Source of the DNA: an uncultured archaeon
Lineage (GTDB): Archaea; Micrarchaeota; Micrarchaeia; CABMEP01
NCBI GenBank assembly: GCA_902385155.1
Contig: CABMEP010000037.1
Span: forward strand, 1-38,066
DNA length: 38,066 nucleotides
Direction of reading: 5' to 3'
How positions within the stretch are numbered: position 1 is the first letter of the stretch; every line of letters starts with the position of its first letter. Below are positions 18,150 through 25,203 of the stretch, one piece after another. A program made the translations under genes and the position numbers. The notes beneath the pieces were generated by a model. The model was not told where the DNA came from. It made no database searches and saw nothing but the letters and a program-made list of their open reading frames with translations.

Positions 18150-18262
18150 CGGGACCTGATTTCGGGTGATTCTACGACGGGAGAATGATAAGATGGCTCC
18201 GATGATTTCGCAGGTGTTGACATGAGAGAAAGAGAAAGAATAACAGAAAAGATGTTGGATGC

Positions 18263-18844
18263 TCACTTTGGCAAAGCGCCCTTAAGCCTAGTAAGCGCAT
18301 CTTCTATTTCATTTTCAATGTTGGCCACATTCATGTCCTCAACCCATGTGTTATCATGTCTCAGTTCTTCCAACGCACCGCGCGCGGCGAGCTTTACGGG
18401 CGGCCTTTTAGCCACTTTCCCAATTTCACGGAGCCTTAGACGAATTCGCCATGAAGATTCTTTGATCCTTTTAAGTATCGCGACCCCTTCAAGGGCTCTT
18501 TCTAGGGGAGTATGCGGATCAATACAAACGGATGTCAATTCTCCATCTTCTTCTAGATCTTCAAGCCCCCGAAGTGCTGCAGAGGCAAGTGAATCGGGAG
18601 TTTTTGGATTGATGCAGAGGTCTCTTAGATGCTTAGTTATAGATTCCAGCTGGTTATGTCTATTCTGCTCAACATTAGATGGTGGGAGTCTTATTGTGTT
18701 CATTCCTGTCTTGATGGCTTCGAGAGGGGGCGACTGCTCTAGGGTTCCTAATCTCCTCAACGCTGCGGCCAATCGCTTTGTTTCAGTGTCCAATAACTCT
18801 GGCGTCAGTTTTGTTTTTGGTTTCGGAACTTTTGATACTGGCAT
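18263..18844 (-). CDS. Uncharacterised alpha-helical protein with an internal repeat
   Basis: Two similar units, LCINPKTPDSLASAALRGLEDLEE and VCIDPHTPLERALEGVAILKRIKE. More AT-rich than flanking genes. Confidence 0.6.
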   Translation of the reverse strand: MPVSKVPKPKTKLTPELLDTETKRLAAALRRLGTLEQSPPLEAIKTGMNTIRLPPSNVEQNRHNQLESITKHLRDLCINPKTPDSLASAALRGLEDLEEDGELTSVCIDPHTPLERALEGVAILKRIKESSWRIRLRLREIGKVAKRPPVKLAARGALEELRHDNTWVEDMNVANIENEIEDALTRLKGALPK

Positions 18845-18970
18845 TAACACCACCCACACAAAATACACTCGTCGCCTCTATATAAGCGATTCGGAGGTGG
18901 CCTGCTATATGTAAACTCTTTCTCCTACTGTCGCTTCTGCCCCTCGCCTTTATACAACAGAGAATTAGCG

Positions 18971-19969
18971 TCACAGCCCTACAAAGTCCTTGATGCGCTG
19001 GAGGCTCTGTTCCGGGGTCTCTACGGTGTTCAGTAGGAGGATGCGGCACCTCTTGAAGAGCGTTAGGAAAGCTTCCTTGCGGACCTTCCTCTTCCAGGCG
19101 TTGCTCTGCAGCGTGTGCGGGTTGCAGTAATCGTTCCTTACGAGATAATCGACCGCTTCCTCCGCGTCCAGTTCCCGGACGATCGGCTGCGCCCTGTCCC
19201 TCTGGAGCAATACGATGAAGCGCATCTCCGCCGTCATCTCCAGCTTGTTCTTTCCTATCGCCCGCCCGACGTCCACCACCGCGCGGCCTCGGTTGTCGAG
19301 CTTCGCGCCCTTGAGCAGCCGCTTGTACTCCTTCCAGACGCTCGCGACGTCGGCTCGTATGTAGGTGTTCTTCTCGCTCGCGTATCCCGTCGCGTCGCCA
19401 TTCACGAATTTGAAGAAGTGCCAGTCGTCCGCCACCAGCTTGACGCACGGGTCGAGCAGCAATCCGTAGCTGAGCGTGGTCTTTCCCGTGCCGGACGGCC
19501 CGATCAGCGAGACCCCCTTCCCGCCAGCCGAGAGGAGCGCGCCATGCACGGAGAATATCCTGTGGTTGTCCTCCAGCACATCGCCCGTGAGCGCGAGCGC
19601 GGCGGATTTCAGCCAGCCGTAGTAGCCGGCGTCCATGAATATGAGTGTGCGGGAGACCGGATCGTACAGTTCCATGGGCTTCGCCCCCTTCCTACCAGTG
19701 TCGATGGCCAGCAGCTTGCCGTGGGAGCGGATGCTCTCGTCCATGAAGAACCAGTTGCCGTCCCATTCCCGGGTCCAGCGGTCGGTGTTGGAGTAGAAAT
19801 GGAGGCACGCCCCGCTGACGTTCGCCTTCCTGTCGAACACCATCCGGTCGATCCACCTGCGGTAGAGGCGCTCCTTCTCCTCTATGCTGATGATCCTCTT
19901 GGCGTAGTGCTCGGATCCGGCCGCCCTTTTCGCCTTCGCAGCTCCGATTCTCCTCGGTTTTGTCGCCAC
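18971..19969 (-). CDS. P-loop protein resembling the HprK/PEP-carboxykinase-type kinase fold
   Basis: GGKGVSLIGPSGTGKTTLSYGLLLDPCVKLVADDWHFFKFVNGDATGYASEKNTYIRADVASVW; the GPSGTGKTTLS...ADDW arrangement resembles HprK/PCK nucleotide sites. Confidence 0.6.
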   Translation of the reverse strand: MATKPRRIGAAKAKRAAGSEHYAKRIISIEEKERLYRRWIDRMVFDRKANVSGACLHFYSNTDRWTREWDGNWFFMDESIRSHGKLLAIDTGRKGAKPMELYDPVSRTLIFMDAGYYGWLKSAALALTGDVLEDNHRIFSVHGALLSAGGKGVSLIGPSGTGKTTLSYGLLLDPCVKLVADDWHFFKFVNGDATGYASEKNTYIRADVASVWKEYKRLLKGAKLDNRGRAVVDVGRAIGKNKLEMTAEMRFIVLLQRDRAQPIVRELDAEEAVDYLVRNDYCNPHTLQSNAWKRKVRKEAFLTLFKRCRILLLNTVETPEQSLQRIKDFVGL

Positions 19970-19991
19970 GTCCCTCCTTCGTCAGCCATAT

Positions 19992-20000
19992 CTTTATAAT
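19992..20000 (+). promoter_or_regulatory. TATA box of pilin-like gene 1
   Basis: tctttataatacttg about 40 nt before ATG 20039; RBS aaggtgat follows. Confidence 0.55.
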
Positions 20001-20038
20001 ACTTGCATGTATATCCCAACTTAGAAGGTGATATTTCC

Positions 20039-20419
20039 ATGAAAGCAAACTACACCATGACAGTTGCGATTATCGCACTGTTCGCCATTGGAACACTGTT
20101 CGCGCAGGTCGTGACGCCGACCTCTACCGAGTCTCTGAGGCTCGCTAAGGCTCTCGGCTCCATATGCAACCTGGCTGCGGCTCTGCTTCCGGTAGTGGCG
20201 TTCGTGCTGTTCATCCTGGCGGGTGTCGCCTATGCTGCCGGAAACTTCTTCGGCGCTGACGCAAGGGCGAAGTCCGTGGGTTGGGCGATGAACATGATCA
20301 CAGGCGCGGTCATCGCGTTCCTGCTGTGGATCATCGGCCCAGTGATCATCTCCGGCCTGTCCGGCGGTACGATCCAATACAGCCCAGGCCAGACGAACTG
20401 CGGAATTCCGGGGGCGTAA
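20039..20419 (+). CDS. VirB2/CedA1-like pilin candidate 1 (signal peptide + two-TM hairpin)
   Basis: MKANYTMTVAIIALFAIGTLFAQ... GSICNLAAALLPVVAFVLFILAGVAYAAGNFFGADARAKSVGWAMNMITGAVIAFLLWIIGPVIISGL...TNCGIPGA. Confidence 0.75.
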   Translation: MKANYTMTVAIIALFAIGTLFAQVVTPTSTESLRLAKALGSICNLAAALLPVVAFVLFILAGVAYAAGNFFGADARAKSVGWAMNMITGAVIAFLLWIIGPVIISGLSGGTIQYSPGQTNCGIPGA

Positions 20420-20540
20420 ACACCTCCCTCTCTTTCTTTTGTTTTATGCGATCGCCTAGGCGCAGCCGCGGCATTCCGTAAGCGTTATAATACTTAACCG
20501 CGTTAGAAAACGTCCGCGAATCGGACGGAGTCGCATAGTA

Positions 20541-20942
20541 ATGCAGTCTAGAACTCCAAAGGCAAACGATACCAACGAACAGAACGAAAAGACAAGGAAG
20601 TTCCGATTAGCGGCAGTCCTGATCTCGATCTTCGCCTTCGCATCGGTCAGCTTCGCTGACACGAGCACGTCTTCCAGCAAGCTCACGCAGACGCTATGCC
20701 AGATCTACAAGGACCTCAACAGCATCATCCCGATCGTGGCGTTCGTGCTCTTCATACTGTCCGGCGTGTCATATGCCGGCGGGCAGTTCTTCGGCGCTGA
20801 GACGAGGGCGAGGGCGATCACATGGTCGATGTCCATGCTCACGGGCGCAGTCATAGGCTTGCTGATCACGCAGTTCGCGTCGCTGATAATAACGAACCTG
20901 ATCGGCTCCGCGAGCAGCATCTCTACCCTGTGTCCGTTGTGA
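20541..20942 (+). CDS. VirB2/CedA1-like pilin candidate 2
   Basis: Same architecture: QTLCQIYKDLNSIIPIVAFVLFILSGVSYAGGQFFGAETRARAITWSMSMLTGAVIGLLITQFASLIITNL...STLCPL. TATA-like gttataatactt upstream. Confidence 0.75.
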   Translation: MQSRTPKANDTNEQNEKTRKFRLAAVLISIFAFASVSFADTSTSSSKLTQTLCQIYKDLNSIIPIVAFVLFILSGVSYAGGQFFGAETRARAITWSMSMLTGAVIGLLITQFASLIITNLIGSASSISTLCPL

Positions 20943-21016
20943 TCCAGCGCAAAAGGTATAACGATATAAACATGACAACCAAAGGAGACCAAAGAAAAGG
21001 ACTGAAGTGATAGGAT

Positions 21017-21394
21017 ATGGCGAAGACAAGTTTCGGTTTCGGACCCCTGATGATCCTGGCGATCGCGCTCATGGCGGGCGCGGCATTCGCCCAGAAGTCG
21101 TATGACACCGGCGACGCGAAGACGCGGCTGATCGGCGGACTCAACGACCTGTGCGTCCAGCTTGTCAGCATACTCCCTATCATAGCTATACTGCTCTTCG
21201 TGCTCGCAGCCGTCATCTACGGCATCGGGCACATATTCGGCGCGGAGATGAGGTCCAAGGCGACCGGCTGGGCCACCTCGATGGTGGTCGGCGCGGTGAT
21301 CTCGCTGCTCATATTCCTGCTCACGAGGCCGGTGCTCTCCATCTTCGTCCCGGAGATCGAGACGTCGGACTTCTGCAAGGCGACGTTCCAGTGA
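21017..21394 (+). CDS. VirB2/CedA1-like pilin candidate 3
   Basis: NDLCVQLVSILPIIAILLFVLAAVIYGIGHIFGAEMRSKATGWATSMVVGAVISLLIFLLTRPVLSIFVPEIETSDFCKATFQ. Confidence 0.75.
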   Translation: MAKTSFGFGPLMILAIALMAGAAFAQKSYDTGDAKTRLIGGLNDLCVQLVSILPIIAILLFVLAAVIYGIGHIFGAEMRSKATGWATSMVVGAVISLLIFLLTRPVLSIFVPEIETSDFCKATFQ

Positions 21395-21467
21395 GTCCGC
21401 GGAGCGTTCCTTCCGTTTTTTAGTTTTCATCTCGGATAGCGCCACAGCCCTGTCCGCGCTCAGAACG

Positions 21468-21481
21468 CGCGCACGTGCGCG
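21468..21481. promoter_or_regulatory. 14-bp perfect palindrome beside a TATA-like element (operator candidate)
   Basis: CGCGCACGTGCGCG, followed within about 10 nt by ctatttaaag and the ORF at 21521. Confidence 0.45.
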
Positions 21482-21520
21482 TCCTTAAGCTATTTAAAGA
21501 CCGAGCCACAATAGCAGCGC

Positions 21521-22342
21521 ATGGCATTCGAATTGACCACGAAGCAGATGGCGTATGTCGTGATCGTCTCCGCGGTGCTCGTGTTCCTGGTGATGTTCAC
21601 GCTCCCAGGGGCAGGACTTCTTCAGACCATAGCGGCATTCGCGGCCGCCGCAGCGGCGATACTGTCGTTCGTCATCTGGAAATGGGGATATCTATTCATA
21701 CCGTTCTTCACCAAGCGGGCGAACATCGTAGAGGTGCATGATGGCCTGTGGGAAGTCAATCCGGCGCAGGACTCGATCGTCAAGAAGGTCGGGGACCAGT
21801 ACTACGCATCGGTCTTCCTCCACCTGAAGATGTACCGCTCCACCACGGAGAAGACGCAGGAGGAGAACATCATCTACGTCGACTCGTTCGAGCGGGCGAT
21901 AGCGAACATCAAGTACCCGGTCAAGATCGGGGAGGTCCTCTACGCCAAGGAGATCGGCAAGTACAGGGAGGACGTCGAGACGCGCAGATACGAGGCGCAG
22001 CTCAAGCTCCAGAGGGAACGCGAGAAGTCCGAGCCGGACGTGCTCGCCCTCGACAGGCTGGAGAAGGAGGTCTCCATGTGGGAGGCCCAGCTCAACCGCA
22101 TCATCTCAGGCGAGAGGCCGATGGGCCTCATAGCCTACGCGATGACGACCGGGGTGGGCATAACGAAGGACGCCGCCGTCGCCATCGCCAAGAACCAGGC
22201 GGCCGAGATCAAGACGCTCTTCGCGAACGCCCTCAACATCGAGGTCGCGTACCTCTACGGCGAGGACATGAAGAAGTGCTTCGAGCTCGAGTATGCCGTG
22301 CCGCCGTCCGTGAAGGAGGCGGAGAAGTTCATCGAGGCCTGA
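21521..22342 (+). CDS. Membrane protein resembling a PrgI-type TM hairpin fused to a VirB4 N-terminal-like domain
   Basis: Two N-terminal TMs then a cytosolic region (YYASVFLHLKMYRSTTEKTQEENIIYVDSFERAIANIKYPVKIGEVLYAKEIGKY...LNRIISGERPMGLIAYAMTTGVG...AAEIKTLFANALNIEVAYLYGEDMKKCFELE), arranged like VirB4 NTDs and directly before the ATPase gene. Confidence 0.6.
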   Translation: MAFELTTKQMAYVVIVSAVLVFLVMFTLPGAGLLQTIAAFAAAAAAILSFVIWKWGYLFIPFFTKRANIVEVHDGLWEVNPAQDSIVKKVGDQYYASVFLHLKMYRSTTEKTQEENIIYVDSFERAIANIKYPVKIGEVLYAKEIGKYREDVETRRYEAQLKLQREREKSEPDVLALDRLEKEVSMWEAQLNRIISGERPMGLIAYAMTTGVGITKDAAVAIAKNQAAEIKTLFANALNIEVAYLYGEDMKKCFELEYAVPPSVKEAEKFIEA

Positions 22343-22377
22343 CGGCCTGATGGACAGCATCATCAAGCGATGATATC

Positions 22378-23949
22378 ATGGGCGAACTGAAGATATTCGA
22401 CGTGCAGAATGTGGACATCGGGCGAAGGAGCATAGTGGTCAGCCCGCCAGAGCCTCCCGCCGAGTACCTGATGGCCGACCCCAAGAACTCCATCTACATC
22501 GGCAGGACCGCCGTCTTCAACGTTCCCTTCCACTGGACGTTCCAGAGGCTGACGAATCCCCACATCGCGATCACAGGGATCACCGGCTCCGGTAAGTCCT
22601 ATCTGATCAAGACATTCCTGCTGCGCGCCGCCCTCGTGTGGAACGCGAACGCGGTCATCATCGACTGGGCTGGCGAATACAAGGCCTGGGTCAAGCAGGT
22701 CAACGGCGTCGTCATCGCCCTGGGCAAGGGGTCCTACATGAACCTCCTGGACCTAGGAGGGATGAAGCCGTCGGACCGCATCAAGCAGGTCGGCAGGTCG
22801 CTCGAGATACTCACCGTCATCGGCCAGTATCCGGAGCAGCGCCTGCTTATAGAGGAGGCGATATAGAATACCTACAGCAAGCTGGGCTTCCGCCTCGCGG
22901 AGAAGGACCAGAAGGACGCGCTCGGCAACACACTGAAGCCGCCGACGCTGAAGGACGTCCAGAAGACGCTGCAGCAGCTCCTGGACGAGGGGTCCTACGA
23001 GTTCCCGGCCGAGCTCCAGAACGCGCTCTACAAGATACGCAAGTTCACCATGGAGGGCGACGACTATTTCGCCGAGCAGTCCACGATCGACCTCGACAAG
23101 CTGCTCACGTCCGGACTCGTCTCCATCGACCTCTCCGGGCTTCCGGACGAGACGTTCCGCGCCCTCGGCGCCCTCACGATCCTCCAGTTCATCAAGGAGA
23201 AGATGCGTTTCGAGGGATGGAAGCCGGACAGAGGCGTCAAGCTGTGGGTCGTGCTCGACGAGGCGTGGAAGATATCCAGGGACGAGAACAGCGACGCGGT
23301 CATGATCGTGCGCGAGGGCCGTAAGTACCAGTTCGGCCTCATCGTGGCGTCGCAGACGCCGACCGATATCTCGGAAGTCATATTCAGCAACGTCGGCACA
23401 GTGATCATGCTGAGGCTGAAGTTCGAGAAGTATCTCGACTACCTGCAGAACTCGCTGCGTTTCAGCAACTACGTCAGGCAGCAGATACTCGGGTTCGGCA
23501 TGGGACAGGCGGCGGTCTCCATGGCGTACGAGCAGTCCACGCCGTTCAGCGAGACATTCATATTAAAAAAGATAGACGGGGAAGAGCCGATAATCGACTA
23601 CTTCCTGGATATCGCTTCCGTGCTTACGGAGGCGCAGCGCAGGGATGATACTATGCCGAAGAGCTATTCGATGGAGAGGACCGCATTCAAGAAGAGGATC
23701 AGGGAGATGGGCCTCAGCGAGGACAAGGTCGAGGAGCTCGCCACCATGATCGAGAAGAAGGCGAAGCACTTCGACGCCGTCGACTTCGTGATAGAGCTCG
23801 AGAGGCGCGGAGTCACCAGGAAGATCATCACCGTGTTCTTCCGCGAGCTCGGCATCGACGACAGCACCATCATCAACATATTCACGCGCGCGGACCAGAA
23901 GAAGACAGGCCTGACCGAGCGCGACATCAGCCAGGTCACGCTCGAGTGA
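22378..23949 (+). CDS. VirB4/HerA-superfamily conjugation-type ATPase, with one in-frame TAG at 22864-22866
   Basis: Walker A ITGITGSGKSYLIKTF, AVIIDWAGEYKAW, Walker B KLWVVLDEAWKISRD, VASQTPTDISEVIFSNVGTVIMLRLKFEKYLDYL. ORFs 22378..22866 and 23050..23949 share a frame and the sequence between is open apart from TAG. Confidence 0.85.
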
Positions 23950-23981
23950 GCGCGTGATTCATCTCGACGAAGTGATACACA

Positions 23982-24398
23982 ATGGCGAAAGTATGCATCA
24001 TCCACCAGAAGGAGTCCGACGGCATCCCGGTGAAGGACGACATCGTGCTGAGGGCGATCCGAGGAGTCAAGAAGGCGTTCAGGGCATCCACGGGCAACCA
24101 GCTCGTCGTCTGCAAGGCCCACGTCGAGGAGGCCAAGAAGAGGAGGGCGAAGTTCGAGAAGTCCCTCTTGACCTCAGCGCTCATCGGCGCGCTGTTCGGG
24201 ACGGTGATGCTCGTGGTGTCCATCCTGTCGCAGAGGTCGATATTCGACATACTGCGCGGGATACTCCTCCTTGTTTTCCTGGTGGTGGTGATGGCGGCCC
24301 TGTCGCTGTACCAGTACTTCCCGGCCCTCGAGGAGGGCCCGCAGAAGAAGCGTGCGGCGAAGCCGACGGCTCGCGCCGCGAAGAGGACGAGGCGTTAG
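23982..24398 (+). CDS. Small two-TM protein of the secretion-like cluster
   Basis: SLLTSALIGALFGTVMLVVSIL and ILRGILLLVFLVVVMAALSLY; basic tail; co-directional and tightly packed. TAG stop. Confidence 0.65.
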   Translation: MAKVCIIHQKESDGIPVKDDIVLRAIRGVKKAFRASTGNQLVVCKAHVEEAKKRRAKFEKSLLTSALIGALFGTVMLVVSILSQRSIFDILRGILLLVFLVVVMAALSLYQYFPALEEGPQKKRAAKPTARAAKRTRR

Positions 24399-24401
24399 GA
24401 C

Positions 24402-25178
24402 ATGGCAGAACCGACCCCCAAGGCGACGATCGCTCCCGGGGCTGCCCCGCAGCAGCCGATCTCCACGATCACAGAGCCGTTCGTGGAAGGGTTCAGGATA
24501 GAGGCGAAGAGGATCAAGGACGTCTCGGACGTGCTCAAGGTTCTCGCTCCGCTGCAGTTCCTCGAGATCGCGGAGACTAAGGACGGCCTCGTGCTAATCA
24601 ACGTCGAACGCAGGGACATACAGAAGAACCCCTATCTCTTCTCGATCACATACCTCAATCCGGACAGCATAGAGATCGTCTACAGCTACGTGCCCGACAT
24701 CAGCCCGAAGCGCAGGCGCCTCGAGGTGCTGCGCTACCTGCTCAACGTGCTCACTCTCCTGGAGAACGTCTATTTCATCAACCACGGCCAGCTGTTCCAG
24801 GTCATCGACGGCATCGCATCGAGGTTCTTCGAGTACACGTCCTCATCCTACGATGAGGTGTTCTCCAAGTACGACGCGCTCAAGGAGGAGACCGAGCGCC
24901 TGAGGAAGAACATCTCAGAGCTCACCTCCGCGAACGAGAAGCTCAGCAAGACCAATATCGAGATGAAGGGCAGGGAGAACGACCTGCTCCTCCGCATCAA
25001 GGAGCTCGAGATCGTGTCCGACGACGTGCTGATGTCGAGGATACAGGCCTGGCTCAGCGAGCACAACTACGAGATCAACATCGCGGATTTCGCGCGCATC
25101 AACAGGGTGAGCGAGCAGAGGGTGGAAGAGCTCCTGAACCGGATGGTCAGGGAAGGGTATCTGTCGCAGCGCGATTAG
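24402..25178 (+). CDS. Cytosolic protein with central coiled coil and C-terminal winged-helix-like domain
   Basis: EVFSKYDALKEETERLRKNISELTSANEKLSKTNIEMKGRENDLLLRIKELE coiled coil; DVLMSRIQAWLSEHNYEINIADFARINRVSEQRVEELLNRMVREGYLSQRD wHTH-like. TAG stop. Confidence 0.65.
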   Translation: MAEPTPKATIAPGAAPQQPISTITEPFVEGFRIEAKRIKDVSDVLKVLAPLQFLEIAETKDGLVLINVERRDIQKNPYLFSITYLNPDSIEIVYSYVPDISPKRRRLEVLRYLLNVLTLLENVYFINHGQLFQVIDGIASRFFEYTSSSYDEVFSKYDALKEETERLRKNISELTSANEKLSKTNIEMKGRENDLLLRIKELEIVSDDVLMSRIQAWLSEHNYEINIADFARINRVSEQRVEELLNRMVREGYLSQRD

Positions 25179-25203
25179 CAGCCGCGTCGCGCTGTCGCGT
25201 TGA

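Noticed and set aside
18222-18914. Plus-strand 230-aa ORF
   Set aside because: Antisense to the 18263-18844 gene, whose translation has coherent helical repeat character; the plus ORF is Ser-rich with no domain sense.
22864-22866. Pyrrolysine as the firm explanation for the ATPase TAG
   Set aside because: TAG appears to serve as an ordinary terminator for several other ORFs here (5010 and 8112 genes on minus; 25178 on plus), and no pyl genes or substrate family are in view. Kept only as one option.
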